NCBI GenBank assembly: GCA_016182555.1
Contig: JACPGJ010000006.1
Location: 1 to 53,289 of the forward strand
Source: Candidatus Kerfeldbacteria bacterium
GTDB taxonomy: Bacteria > Patescibacteriota > Patescibacteriia > UBA9570 > XYC2-FULL-38-9
Direction: 5' to 3'
Length of the DNA stretch: 53,289 bases
The number at the start of each line of letters is the position of its first letter. The first letter of the stretch is position 1. Shown one piece after another: positions 41,373-50,520 of the stretch. Under the pieces are notes generated by a model, which worked only from the letters and a program-made list of their open reading frames with translations, made no database searches and had not been told where the DNA came from. The translations under genes were made by a program, and so were the position numbers.

Positions 41373-42803
41373 ATGCCTACCCCGCAACAACACTTCGGTT
41401 CTACGCCTGAACCAGTGGATATGTTTGATGCGCTTCCGCAACAGCAACAATCAGCGCAAGTGCAACCCATGCAGCAACCCCTGGCTGCACAACCCGCAGC
41501 ATCTCCAATGCCGACTATATCGCCCGAACCATTGATGAATCAGGGGGAAATGAATATTCCTACTACGCCACCGCGAAAAAAGAAAAAAATTATTCTTCTC
41601 TGTGTGTTGCTTGTCGTGTGTATGCTGATTGGTGTAGGCGCCTACGCCGGATATTCTTTTTATTATTCTCCGCAGCGTGTAGCCAAAAAAACTATAGAAA
41701 ATTTTTTGCAAATTAAAACGGTTGCCTATGCTGTAGATATTACTCCAGAATTTGTTGCTGATCAGCCATCATTCATGCCAGTATTGGGTCACGGTCTGAG
41801 CGGTATTCGTGCAACGATTGCTGGGCACAGCGATATGCGTGATCAAGATAATCCACGAGGTACAGCTGATGTCAGTTTGTATATGAGTGACAGTAGGGGT
41901 GGTGAAGAAATTTATTCATTTGAAACAAAAAGTATAGACCATAGCCTGTATTTGAATATTAGTCGCGGACCATCTTTTCCCTCGTTTCCCTCAGACAAGG
42001 TAGAGAATCAATGGATTGAATTGAACACCCAAAAATTAGCCGAAACGTTTCCACTGCCACGAAATATTAAAAATAAGTTGGAAAATGTAAAACAATCGAA
42101 GCTCACCAATGAACAAAAACAACAATTAAAAAATGCCTTTGTTCAGCATCCTTTCATTTCGTTGGGTCAACGCGTGGGTGCAGAAGACATTCATGGGGTG
42201 AAGACCAATCACTATACGACCACAGTCGATAAAGAGGTATTGAAAGCATTTTTGCAAACAGTACAATCCATTTTGAATAATGGTATTGTATCGTCAGAGA
42301 AGATTGATGAATTTTTGCAAGATTTCGATCATGCTTCAGCTGTGCAATTCGATGTTTGGATTGGGAAAAAAGATTATCAACTCTATCAATGGAAGTTAGT
42401 GGTACCAATAGATACACAGAGCTTCAAATCTCTTTCCGTGACGGGGCAATTATGGGATCATAATGTGTCCGTAGATATTGCCGCGCCAGAAGATGCTGTG
42501 CCGCTTGATGAATTTATACAAACTGCTTTCGGTATTGATATCAATGCATTAACGAAAGAGTCTACACCAACACCAGAGGTAGAAAATGTGAATGACGATG
42601 ATGTGACCGTGAGTGAAGAAACGACAACCACGAATGGTGACCGTGATTCAGATGCTGATGGATTGTCCGACGAAGATGAACAACAATATGGTACAGATCC
42701 AAAAAATTTAGATTCGGATAGTGATGGTTATACTGACTGGGAAGAGGTGGAATATGGATACAATCCTATGGGCGCTGGTGCATTGCCCGCGAGCGATGAA
42801 TAA
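41373..42803 (+). CDS. Membrane-anchored protein with Ca-binding type-3-like repeats
   Basis: 476 residues. The cytoplasmic N-terminus is Pro/Gln-rich (to ~65), followed by one helix (IILLCVLLVVCMLIGVGAYAGYSFYY), an exterior domain of ~300 residues and a C-terminal segment with DSDADGLSDEDEQQYGTDP and DSDSDGYTDWEEVEYGYNP. These DxDxDGxxDxxE units are like thrombospondin type 3/EF-like calcium loops common in CPR surface proteins. It ends exactly where the convergent amidase gene ends (0 nt gap), with no terminator between. Confidence 0.7.
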   Translation: MPTPQQHFGSTPEPVDMFDALPQQQQSAQVQPMQQPLAAQPAASPMPTISPEPLMNQGEMNIPTTPPRKKKKIILLCVLLVVCMLIGVGAYAGYSFYYSPQRVAKKTIENFLQIKTVAYAVDITPEFVADQPSFMPVLGHGLSGIRATIAGHSDMRDQDNPRGTADVSLYMSDSRGGEEIYSFETKSIDHSLYLNISRGPSFPSFPSDKVENQWIELNTQKLAETFPLPRNIKNKLENVKQSKLTNEQKQQLKNAFVQHPFISLGQRVGAEDIHGVKTNHYTTTVDKEVLKAFLQTVQSILNNGIVSSEKIDEFLQDFDHASAVQFDVWIGKKDYQLYQWKLVVPIDTQSFKSLSVTGQLWDHNVSVDIAAPEDAVPLDEFIQTAFGIDINALTKESTPTPEVENVNDDDVTVSEETTTTNGDRDSDADGLSDEDEQQYGTDPKNLDSDSDGYTDWEEVEYGYNPMGAGALPASDE

Positions 42804-44825
42804 TTAGTGTATACCGATAGCGCGAACGACGCGCGTTCCAGAGATGAGCTGATCTTGATGCATGAGTTGGACCGGATAGTATTTCACGATTGGTTCACCA
42901 GTATCATTTTTGGGCGCGCTAAATGTAAAAGTAATCGTGCCTTGTGCTCCGGGTGCCACCAATTCAGAAAATGTACCTCGTTCTTTATTGTTGAATAACA
43001 GTGTCACAGTATCATCCCAGGTTTGTTCACCAGTATTTTGAAATGTGAAAGAGACATCTTGGCTAGTTTCATGGACCATTGCTAATGGAAATGTCGTTGC
43101 TGTGAGCGTGCCTGCATACGAATGAATAAAATGAAATGACGCTGTTCCATTGGATTTAGCAATTTTGCGTTTTCCGACATAGAGCTTCGTCAATATATTT
43201 TTTTGTACGGGGTCTTTCGGTGTGCGGATTTGGAAGGTAAAGCTCGCTGTTTCGTTTGGCGCAACACTGGTTTCATTCATCGCAATATGCCCATGGTCAT
43301 TTTCCCACGATGCATGACGTAATCGAGTGCGGTTTGTGCCTAGGCCATTAAATATTTTTAATCGCGTTGATGTTTGTTCCCATGTGCGGTCACCGGTATT
43401 GGTATAGGTCACCGTGACCATGACCGGTTCACCAATTTCTACATGCTCTAAATCTATTGGAGCTTCTTCTTGTTCGTCCGCGGTTTCTGTGTCGCTTGGT
43501 GATATCGCCGTGACGGCACTGAGTGCGCCACGAAATGGATGTTGGGTGAGCGTTTGGTATTGTTGCTGTGCGAGTGAGCGAATATGGTCTACATCATCAT
43601 GCACGACGGTTCCTGGGCAAGTAGTGGCATCTAAATCTCGATGCCCAACAATACGATTGATATCTTGGCCCAGTAAGTTTGTTTGAGAATTCGGTTTGAT
43701 GTGCAAATGTGCAGAAAGTGTCCCAATGAGTTTTCCGAGCGCGGCTTCCATTTCCGGAGTGAGTTCTGTTTCTGTATCGCAAACAGAGTCATAGCAACCG
43801 AGTAAGGCAATACCAATAGTTCCAATATTAAAATTTGTATTTGTTTCACTGTTGTACGTATGCCCACCAATCACGCCGAGTTTTCCTTTGCGTCCTTTAT
43901 AAATATTCCCTGAACGATCGATTAAAAAATTATATCCAATATCACCCCAACCGTTGACAACCGTATGCCAATAGTGAATGGCCCGTACGGTGGCTGCGGG
44001 GTCATCGCCACCGTCTCCGCCAGCAGTATGGTGCACGACAAATGCTTTTACCTTGGCATATTCTGGTACCCATGTTGGGTTACCTTCTTCATCTTGGGCT
44101 AATGTTTCATCAGCGCCCCAGTTTTCTCTGGAAATAATTTCGTCTTGCAAAGTTGCATATGTTGTTGTTTGCTGTGCTGCTGAAAATGTCGTTTCACCAC
44201 TCGATTGTGCCGAAAAACCACTTTGCATGGCCGCATCTGTTATTGGCTGTTGCGTATTGTAGTAGATAATTTGTACCTCTTCCACTTGTGGGCTTGTTCC
44301 ATCTGCCTGCCGACGTAGAGTGACGTCAACACTCAATGAATTAGCACGAGAAACAATCAACGGTTCTGTGACATGTTTTCCTGTAGGCAGTTGTTCTTTC
44401 AGATCATCACCTAGTGTGGGGAAATCGCGAGAGATATATTCATTCGAATCTTGAATGTGTGCGGTAAATGACACTGTGGGACTTTCTCCTTCTTCTGGGT
44501 CGCTCCCTTGACCATACCAGATGATTCCCACGGCAGAAAATGTGAATGCTGTTTCGGGAAGAGTAATAGTGTAGGATGTTGATTCTTGTCCGTTTGGAAT
44601 GAGCAGTGTTTCCGTATCTATAGTGGAGCTGCTGGAAGCAGAAAGTGTTTGTGGAGAAGAGGTTGGAGTATTGAATGTACGAACATCTAGTATTCCATGA
44701 GGAATCGATTCGGCAGCGAATACCGTATCTGTTTGAAGAAAAAAGAGGAAAGAAAGAAGGATGACGAGCGATAGACTACCAACTCGTTTATTACACCAGT
44801 AATTGAGTAAAAATGAATGTGCCAT
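42804..44825 (-). CDS. Secreted N-acetylmuramoyl-L-alanine amidase (Amidase_2/PGRP)
   Basis: 673 residues: signal peptide (SLSLVILLSFLFFLQTDTVFA), a ~200-residue beta-rich domain, then the amidase from ~230: ISRENWGADE, VKAFVVHHTAGGDGG with the first zinc His, GDIGYNFLIDRSGNIYKGR, NIGTIGIALLGCYD and GHRDLDATTCPGT with the second His and the Cys ligand. It hydrolyses the bond between muramic acid and the peptide. The C-terminal ~230 residues hold two NPCBM/NEW3-like Ig domains, the typical cell-surface part. In this lifestyle it may remodel its own wall or breach that of a partner cell. Confidence 0.9.
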   Translation of the reverse strand: MAHSFLLNYWCNKRVGSLSLVILLSFLFFLQTDTVFAAESIPHGILDVRTFNTPTSSPQTLSASSSSTIDTETLLIPNGQESTSYTITLPETAFTFSAVGIIWYGQGSDPEEGESPTVSFTAHIQDSNEYISRDFPTLGDDLKEQLPTGKHVTEPLIVSRANSLSVDVTLRRQADGTSPQVEEVQIIYYNTQQPITDAAMQSGFSAQSSGETTFSAAQQTTTYATLQDEIISRENWGADETLAQDEEGNPTWVPEYAKVKAFVVHHTAGGDGGDDPAATVRAIHYWHTVVNGWGDIGYNFLIDRSGNIYKGRKGKLGVIGGHTYNSETNTNFNIGTIGIALLGCYDSVCDTETELTPEMEAALGKLIGTLSAHLHIKPNSQTNLLGQDINRIVGHRDLDATTCPGTVVHDDVDHIRSLAQQQYQTLTQHPFRGALSAVTAISPSDTETADEQEEAPIDLEHVEIGEPVMVTVTYTNTGDRTWEQTSTRLKIFNGLGTNRTRLRHASWENDHGHIAMNETSVAPNETASFTFQIRTPKDPVQKNILTKLYVGKRKIAKSNGTASFHFIHSYAGTLTATTFPLAMVHETSQDVSFTFQNTGEQTWDDTVTLLFNNKERGTFSELVAPGAQGTITFTFSAPKNDTGEPIVKYYPVQLMHQDQLISGTRVVRAIGIH

Positions 44826-44846
44826 GAAGCATTTTTGAGTTTAGTT

Positions 44847-44875
44847 ATTATACCTCAAAAATTCCTTTTTGTCCA
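44847..44875 (-). promoter_or_regulatory. Amidase promoter
   Basis: Minus strand TGGACA, 17-nt spacer, TATAAT; leader about 15 nt. Confidence 0.7.
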
Positions 44876-44963
44876 GCGTTCACTGAATACAAAATGTATA
44901 CAAAAATTTGTCAAAGTATATGTAAATAAATTATACATCGATCAACATTTATTAAAAATAGTT

Positions 44964-44998
44964 ACAAAAAATCCGCTGAATAATTCAGGGATTTTTTG
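44964..44998 (-). terminator. Terminator after the radical SAM gene
   Basis: AAAAAATCC-CTGAA..TTCAG-GGATTTTTT with one mismatch per arm. The remaining sequence between 44876 and 45065 is AT-rich and shows only a near-palindrome (TGATGATCATCA, 45006-45017). Confidence 0.8.
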
Positions 44999-45065
44999 TC
45001 TTCATTGATGATCATCATTGAGAAATGAGGGTTTTGAAAAGGTGAACCCACAACCGACTGTGCTA

Positions 45066-46631
45066 TTAACCTGGCTGGAATGCGTAACCGCGGCCCGGTG
45101 CTGCATTTTCATGGGAAGACATTGCACGAGCAACATAGGTCACATGCTCTTGCGCTTCCTGAACAGTGATTGAGGTAAAACAATCGTACCACGCCTCTTC
45201 ACATTCCCAGGGAACAACGAGTGTATCTTTATACTGATGAAATCGTTGTTCCCAAGTGCTGCGTGAGATCTCTTTTCCTGCAATCGCTGCAAGCTGCTGA
45301 GCATAGTTGTAATCGTGGAACACTTGACTTGAAGGTGACCCGTGATTGAGCCAGTAGATATCAGTTTCACACTGATCCAACTGTATGCCTAACGCAGAAC
45401 GAGCCCATTCAAAGAATTCGAGTGAACGTTGGCAGGATTCGTGTGTTTCTCCGGATGAACCGAAGATCAGCGAAAAGTGCAGGTGGGCACCGCTTGAGGC
45501 AATATGGCGTACTGCCTGGCGGTTTTCTTCAATGCGTGAACCACCCGATTGCGTCGCTTTCACAACACCGCGTGCGAGCATCCGTTCATCGCCAGAGTCC
45601 ATCCCGACATTCACCAGAAGCCGACCACCAGTCAGTGACAGCCAGTCTTCTAAGTATTCTGGATGTCGAGATATCCCCCATGCCCGGCCGTACAACATCA
45701 GTCCTTCGCTGAAGTGTGCACCCAAACTTTGCAGTGTATGGCACACCGAACGCATTTCATACGCGGAGTCGGTTACATTGAAGAGATAATTTATCCCAAA
45801 TGCTTCATACACCTCCAGCAGTTCTTTGAGATATTCCTGCGTGGGAAGCCGTATGTCCGCCACACCAGCGATGGTGCAGTAGGAACAGACATCGGCTGTG
45901 CCCGTACGGGTGCATCCTTGCGCGAATAGTGAGAGTGCATTCCGTACCTGCGCAGTGGTGATGTGTTTGTGGCCGAATACAGTACGATAGTTGTGCCACA
46001 CCTTCTGCCAATACTCGTCTCCGAACAGATCGAGCTTGGGTACCACGAACACATCATGCGGATCGAACTTTCCCTGTTGTCGAAGTTGTGCACGCATTTC
46101 TCGTTCGGCTTGAATAACCACGCGCTCGTTGGACGGAGTGAATCCACCAGGAACAACAGCCACTCCTGGAATGTTGAGTTTGTTCAGATTAACCGATCCG
46201 ACTTGCCGCACAAATTCGCGCACAGCTGTGAGGCTGTTGCTGGTGAATACGGCATCAATTGGATGATCTGGAAGTCGAAGCAATTGATCGACTCTGAAAA
46301 TTGCGGAATCGTTGCCGGCAATGATAATGCGTGCACCAAGATTTTTTGCTTGTCGCGCTAGCTCAATTCCTCGCTCCATGCCAGTAGCAACCAGACTCAA
46401 GCCGACCATGTCACCTGGCTGGACGATCCGTTCCAGATCAACATAGCCTTGAACGAGTTCGTCGTGCAGAACAACCTCCCACCCTTCTTCATGTACAACT
46501 GTGCCGACCGTAAGTATACCCAGGTGAGGCCACAGCCGGTACTGGGTGGTATCCCCAGAGAGAGTGTTGATGGTATGCTCGACATTGATCAGAACCAGTC
46601 GACTATTTTGAATATGCTGTGAAAGAGCCAT
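45066..46631 (-). CDS. B12-binding-type radical SAM protein
   Basis: 521 residues. The first ~150 residues resemble a cobalamin-binding Rossmann domain (LWPHLGILTVGTVVHEEGWEV, MVGLSLVATGMERGIELA, RIIIAGNDSA). The radical SAM core starts near 235 with LFAQGCTRTGTADVCSYC: Cys240, Cys249 and Cys252, a CX8CX2C spacing instead of the usual CX3CX2C. Later core elements include LLVNVGMDSGDERML and HFSLIFGSSGETHESC. The product class is unknown; such proteins do methylations and rearrangements. GGAGG ends 8 nt before the ATG, and the gene is GC-richer than its neighbours, suggesting acquisition. Confidence 0.8.
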   Translation of the reverse strand: MALSQHIQNSRLVLINVEHTINTLSGDTTQYRLWPHLGILTVGTVVHEEGWEVVLHDELVQGYVDLERIVQPGDMVGLSLVATGMERGIELARQAKNLGARIIIAGNDSAIFRVDQLLRLPDHPIDAVFTSNSLTAVREFVRQVGSVNLNKLNIPGVAVVPGGFTPSNERVVIQAEREMRAQLRQQGKFDPHDVFVVPKLDLFGDEYWQKVWHNYRTVFGHKHITTAQVRNALSLFAQGCTRTGTADVCSYCTIAGVADIRLPTQEYLKELLEVYEAFGINYLFNVTDSAYEMRSVCHTLQSLGAHFSEGLMLYGRAWGISRHPEYLEDWLSLTGGRLLVNVGMDSGDERMLARGVVKATQSGGSRIEENRQAVRHIASSGAHLHFSLIFGSSGETHESCQRSLEFFEWARSALGIQLDQCETDIYWLNHGSPSSQVFHDYNYAQQLAAIAGKEISRSTWEQRFHQYKDTLVVPWECEEAWYDCFTSITVQEAQEHVTYVARAMSSHENAAPGRGYAFQPG

Positions 46632-46659
46632 TGTCTATCCTCCTATAACTGCAGTTGTA

Positions 46660-46671
46660 TGTCTTAAGACA
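46660..46671. promoter_or_regulatory. Palindromic operator candidate between radical SAM and TrmB-type genes
   Basis: TGTCTTAAGACA is a perfect 12-nt palindrome, 29 nt before the radical SAM start and within the divergent intergenic region, suited to a dimeric regulator such as the adjacent TrmB-type protein. Confidence 0.5.
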
Positions 46672-46756
46672 AGGGTACCGTACAGGAAAATAGAAAAAAT
46701 AAAATAGATACTTTGACAATAGGTGAGTTTTTTGCTAAAATTAAATAAAAATACTG

Positions 46757-46762
46757 TATAAT
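46757..46762 (+). promoter_or_regulatory. -10 box of the TrmB-type regulator
   Basis: TATAAT with TTGCTA 19 nt upstream; predicted leader only ~7 nt before ATG 46776. Confidence 0.5.
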
Positions 46763-46775
46763 TTTTTTGACAACA

Positions 46776-47588
46776 ATGTCGAATAAAAACATAAAAAGCT
46801 CTCCACAAGCAAAATTTGGCGAATTTCTGCGCACTCTTGGTCTCTCTGAAAATGAAACAGCAGTGTATTTGGCTTCGTTGCAGCTGGGTAACGCTATTGT
46901 GAAAGATATTGCAAAGCGAGCACGGCTGAACCGCACAACAACATATAATATTCTGCTACAGCTGCGAAAAATGGGAATTGTGTCGAGTTATCAAAAGAAC
47001 AATATTATTCATTTCAGTGCGGCTGAACCGCACCGCATTACCGATTTATTGAATAAACGGATACAGAAACAGAATGAGTTGAAAAATTTACTCAATAATT
47101 TACTACCAGAAATTAAAGTGTTATATCGCAAGCAGGCGTCTGGTGCTTCTATCAAAATTTTTGAAGGTATTGATAGCATGCCCGATATTTATGGGAGTGT
47201 GTATCGTAACCTGCGTCCGAATACAGAAAGTTTGGAGTTTACGAACTGGGGTGGAAAATATGATTTGTTTCCTGAGCAATTTCGGTATGATATGTTTGAA
47301 AAATTACAAAAACAGGGCATCTGGTCACGTTCAATGCTCATTGAAGATGACATGACGCGTTCATGGTACGAAAAATCCAAAGAAGGAAATCTTGCAGAGC
47401 AGCGAAAAAAAATTAAGCTACTATCAAATCCTGGTTGGGATTTTTTTTGTAATATTGAATTATACGAAAACCGTTTCGCGATTGTGACGTATAAGGATGA
47501 TATTGATTTTCAGGGTGTGCTCATTGAAAGCAACGAATTATCTTCAATGTTTCGTTTTCTCTTTGATGCCGTATGGAGTGTAGAGTAA
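46776..47588 (+). CDS. TrmB-type transcriptional regulator
   Basis: 270 residues. An N-terminal winged helix (FGEFLRTLGLSENETAVYLAS, IVKDIAKRARLNRTTTYNIL, LRKMGIVSSYQ) is the TrmB signature, followed by a coiled stretch (KQNELKNLLNNLLPEI) and a C-terminal sensor-like domain with FEGIDSMPDIYGSVYR and NPGWDFFCNIELYENRFAIV. TrmB proteins in archaea sense sugars; in CPR they are numerous and uncharacterised. It is divergent from the radical SAM gene and probably controls it. ATG 46776 is preferred over TTG 46767, given the promoter. Confidence 0.85.
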   Translation: MSNKNIKSSPQAKFGEFLRTLGLSENETAVYLASLQLGNAIVKDIAKRARLNRTTTYNILLQLRKMGIVSSYQKNNIIHFSAAEPHRITDLLNKRIQKQNELKNLLNNLLPEIKVLYRKQASGASIKIFEGIDSMPDIYGSVYRNLRPNTESLEFTNWGGKYDLFPEQFRYDMFEKLQKQGIWSRSMLIEDDMTRSWYEKSKEGNLAEQRKKIKLLSNPGWDFFCNIELYENRFAIVTYKDDIDFQGVLIESNELSSMFRFLFDAVWSVE

Positions 47589-47659
47589 ATTTAACTTTAA
47601 AAGTAGAGAATTGGTCAATACTTTGTTCAATGCAAAGAATACTTTCCATCAGGGTTGGA

Positions 47660-48970
47660 TCACGATGCATTTTTTTCCTCTATCGCGAATAGTTTTTGTA
47701 CAAACAGGAGACTCAACCAAAACCAGAAGAGGATTGAGAGATCGTTTTTGAAATAGGGCACGTCAACTAGTCCATAGACAAGAATGCTGATAAAGACGCC
47801 AAATAATATGAGGCCCAGTGGTTTTTTTGCGTGAATGGTTTTCGCAATAGTGATGAAACTATAGATCAATATCATCATGATCCAGATCAAACCAAGCAGC
47901 CCAAGCTGTACCCAAAAATCGAAAAAGATATTATGCGCATATTCTAATAATTCAATATGTGAAGGTAGGCGGTAGATATCATAGAGGATGGGAAATCCCG
48001 CAAGACCGGAACCGACAAACGGATGGGCACGAAGCAAGTGCAGCGTTCCTGTCCATAGTGCTAGGCGAACATCTCCAGAGACATCTTGAAACAGTAACAC
48101 GTGGCGAATAGGTGGAAGTGTCAACGCCAGCATTAGGCCAACTGTGCCAATAGTGAGGGTTGCCCACCGCCATTTGGTGAAGAGTAGCATGCAGCCGGTC
48201 GCAGCGATCACCGCAACAATAGCACCGTCAGATCGTGAAACAATTAACGCTCCAAAACAGAGGATGATCATACACACCATAGCAAGATTTTTTTTTCTTC
48301 CGGTAAAAAAACCACTCAGGAGTGTCCCGATGAGCATAGTCAGGATAGGTGCAATGTAGAGCCCAACAGCATTTGGGTAACCATAGAAAGCGGTTGCTCG
48401 GCGATTGGGAAGGTCGTGCCACGGTGCCGGAATATGCCAGCCAGTGAAATATTGAAACACGGCCACCGCAGCGATGATTGTTGCCGAAAGCCCAAGTGCG
48501 CTGAGGCAGAGCGCCACGTCTTTTCGTGTACGAATAGACTGTGTGCAGATGATAAAAAAGAGAATGGGTTCAATGATATAGGCTTTCCATATCCCTGCTC
48601 CTGCCCGTATATCAGGAGTCACGAGAAGACCAATGACTGAAGCAATAAGTAATAAGGCTATATTTCCATACCAGAATTTGTTGCTCGCGTCCTTCAACAG
48701 GCTTAGGGGGGTAGACCACCGTGTCATGGTGAGCCTGTCGAACCATGAAGGGATGAACGCGCGGAAGGGTGTAGCGAGCACGATACTTTTTATGATATGT
48801 ATGAAAAAAAGAACTATAATCATCACTTCAAGCAATGTGAATGGAATGCCAAATATGGAAAAACGAATGAGGTAACTGGGAAGTAATAGTAAAACAAAAG
48901 CAACGCCCCATACTCGATTTTTGATAGTAAGAACAATAGTAATAATGCTGAAAAGTATGGCGATGATCAT
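47660..48970 (-). CDS. O-antigen ligase/polymerase-like membrane protein (second copy)
   Basis: 436 residues with 10-12 helices. The Wzy_C/WaaL-type core is visible: a large exterior loop region with PHPF-like AHPFVGSGLAGFPILYDIYRLP and YAHNIFFDFWVQLGLLGLIW. It would join or polymerise lipid-linked glycans outside the membrane. Residues ~70-97 (AFIPSWFDRL..STPLSLLKDASNK) are encoded by a REP-like palindrome and look like an in-frame insertion in the loop after the second helix. It is the last gene of the polysaccharide operon, separated from its neighbour by 112 nt that contain repeat copy B. Confidence 0.8.
   Translation of the reverse strand: MIIAILFSIITIVLTIKNRVWGVAFVLLLLPSYLIRFSIFGIPFTLLEVMIIVLFFIHIIKSIVLATPFRAFIPSWFDRLTMTRWSTPLSLLKDASNKFWYGNIALLLIASVIGLLVTPDIRAGAGIWKAYIIEPILFFIICTQSIRTRKDVALCLSALGLSATIIAAVAVFQYFTGWHIPAPWHDLPNRRATAFYGYPNAVGLYIAPILTMLIGTLLSGFFTGRKKNLAMVCMIILCFGALIVSRSDGAIVAVIAATGCMLLFTKWRWATLTIGTVGLMLALTLPPIRHVLLFQDVSGDVRLALWTGTLHLLRAHPFVGSGLAGFPILYDIYRLPSHIELLEYAHNIFFDFWVQLGLLGLIWIMMILIYSFITIAKTIHAKKPLGLILFGVFISILVYGLVDVPYFKNDLSILFWFWLSLLFVQKLFAIEEKNAS
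48680..48763 (-). repeat. REP-like palindrome embedded in frame in the polymerase gene
   Basis: Arms TTCAACAGGCTTA (48693-48705) and TGAGCCTGTCGAA (48730-48742) pair at 11 of 13 positions, with a second palindrome CATGGT..ACCATG (48725-48747). The GAGCCTGTCGAA core is a widespread REP-type intergenic motif. Here it encodes about 28 residues. Confidence 0.6.
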
Positions 48971-48998
48971 GTTATGAGTGTATCCGGCTGTAGCGGCA

Positions 48999-49048
48999 AT
49001 TCTGGAGAAAGCACGGCTTTGCGAAGCAAAACGAAGCTTTCAAAGAAT
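48999..49048 (+). repeat. 50-nt dispersed hairpin repeat, copy B
   Basis: Arms ATTCT/AGAAT and GAAAGC/GCTTTC around TTGC-gaa-GCAA; the outer stem extends with GC..CA/TG..GC. 44 of 50 positions equal copy A at 15117-15166 in the opposite orientation. Confidence 0.8.
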
Positions 49049-49082
49049 TGGCGCGAAAGGCCGGAAGGATAAACATATCTAT

Positions 49083-50513
49083 TCATAAAGAATGACGTTT
49101 TAGCAACACCATATTTTGTAATGCAATCAGCAGACCAATGGTAAACCAGACATGAACAATATAGAGAATGGAAAAAGTATTGTACTGCACTAAAATAGCG
49201 ACGAAGGCTGTGGTTGCGCCGACAAGCACAGCACGAACGAATGCATCTTGCGCACGTTGTATCGCTTTTAATGAACGAACAAGCACAATCAGGAAAACCA
49301 GTATCATGCTTCCAAAACCAAGAACGCCGGTTTCTGCGAGTAATTCTAAATATTCATTATTCACAATATGCCAACCTTGATCTGGAATGATATAGGGATG
49401 TCCGCTTTCATAAGGACCAAAACTTCCTGGGCCGATACCAATAATCGGGTGTGTATGAAATGCAACCAACGCTACTTCAAACATTTCTACACGTTCGGAG
49501 TATGATGCCCCAGAAAAAATATTGGTGACATGTCCAAGGAAATTTTCTGATAATGTATCAATGCCAATAAAGCGAAACACGATAATCACACCGAAAACGA
49601 AAGCGACCAATGCGCTGGTGATCGTACGCATACTGAGCAGTTGACGTTGAAAGAAATAGTAACAAAGAATAAGGCCAATACTGATGCCAAAAGCAATATA
49701 CCCACCCCGAGCAACGGTGAGTAACAAATTGAGTACGCCAATACCAGCAATAACTAACAGCTGTAGCGGAGTACATTTTTTCACCTGCGCAATAAATAAT
49801 GAAATCACGATAGATAATGGCGCCAGCAAGTAGTTGGCAAAATAGAGTGGTTCCAGCGCCGTGGATTGAACACGCGGGAAACCGAGCACTTCTTTTGTAT
49901 AGAGCTCACGTAAGCCAGTCAGTGCTGTGGGGAGGCCAATGAGATCGCCGACAAATTGATAGAGTCCGAATACACACACGAGAAACAATGAAATGAAATA
50001 CCACGTTAACAGTTGTTGCAGTTGTGTGGTGTTTTGCACCAAAAATGGAATCATGAGGCCGATTGCGATGGTAAATATGGTGAAACAGAACACCAGCACA
50101 GACCGATCCAAGTTTGGTGCATTAAATAATCCGCATACATTCACAAAAAGAAAAATGATGATTGGCCAGACAATGGGGTTTTTGGGTAGGCGGAAGCGCC
50201 GAGTGCCGAGACCATTCACCACCAGTGAAATCATGATGCATAGCGCGATAATTTGAGACGGTCGTATAGTGGAACCGGCAAAGTCATATGAACCAATGCG
50301 TTCAAACGGCAGGAAAAAAATAAATAGAAGCATGCCATGCCACGGATTGTTGATAATCAGCATGCCGATGAGCACACAACCTAAACCGCCAAATAGAAGA
50401 ATGGGTGAGGTGCGAGTACTCAGCCAACCGAGCAGCACAATGAGTGCGCCACTGAATATCCACCACAAGAGGGGGAGGGCTTTGATCCGATGTATCATGG
50501 ATTGCAGGGTCAT
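49083..50513 (-). CDS. O-antigen ligase/polymerase-like membrane protein (first copy)
   Basis: 476 residues, about 12 helices. The Wzy_C-type core shows THPIIGIGPGSFGPYESGHPYIIPD with the conserved His/Gly pattern and NNEYLELLAETGVLGFGS. It is related to, but clearly different from, the downstream 47660-48970 protein; two such enzymes might do polymerisation and ligation respectively. The start lies 7 nt after the glycosyltransferase stop, so they are cotranscribed. Confidence 0.85.
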   Translation of the reverse strand: MTLQSMIHRIKALPLLWWIFSGALIVLLGWLSTRTSPILLFGGLGCVLIGMLIINNPWHGMLLFIFFLPFERIGSYDFAGSTIRPSQIIALCIMISLVVNGLGTRRFRLPKNPIVWPIIIFLFVNVCGLFNAPNLDRSVLVFCFTIFTIAIGLMIPFLVQNTTQLQQLLTWYFISLFLVCVFGLYQFVGDLIGLPTALTGLRELYTKEVLGFPRVQSTALEPLYFANYLLAPLSIVISLFIAQVKKCTPLQLLVIAGIGVLNLLLTVARGGYIAFGISIGLILCYYFFQRQLLSMRTITSALVAFVFGVIIVFRFIGIDTLSENFLGHVTNIFSGASYSERVEMFEVALVAFHTHPIIGIGPGSFGPYESGHPYIIPDQGWHIVNNEYLELLAETGVLGFGSMILVFLIVLVRSLKAIQRAQDAFVRAVLVGATTAFVAILVQYNTFSILYIVHVWFTIGLLIALQNMVLLKRHSL

Positions 50514-50520
50514 ACGCTCC

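Noticed and set aside
42790-42815. Possible gene fusion or overlap between the Ca-repeat protein and the amidase
   Set aside because: The two stops simply abut on opposite strands (TAA/TTA); both proteins are complete.
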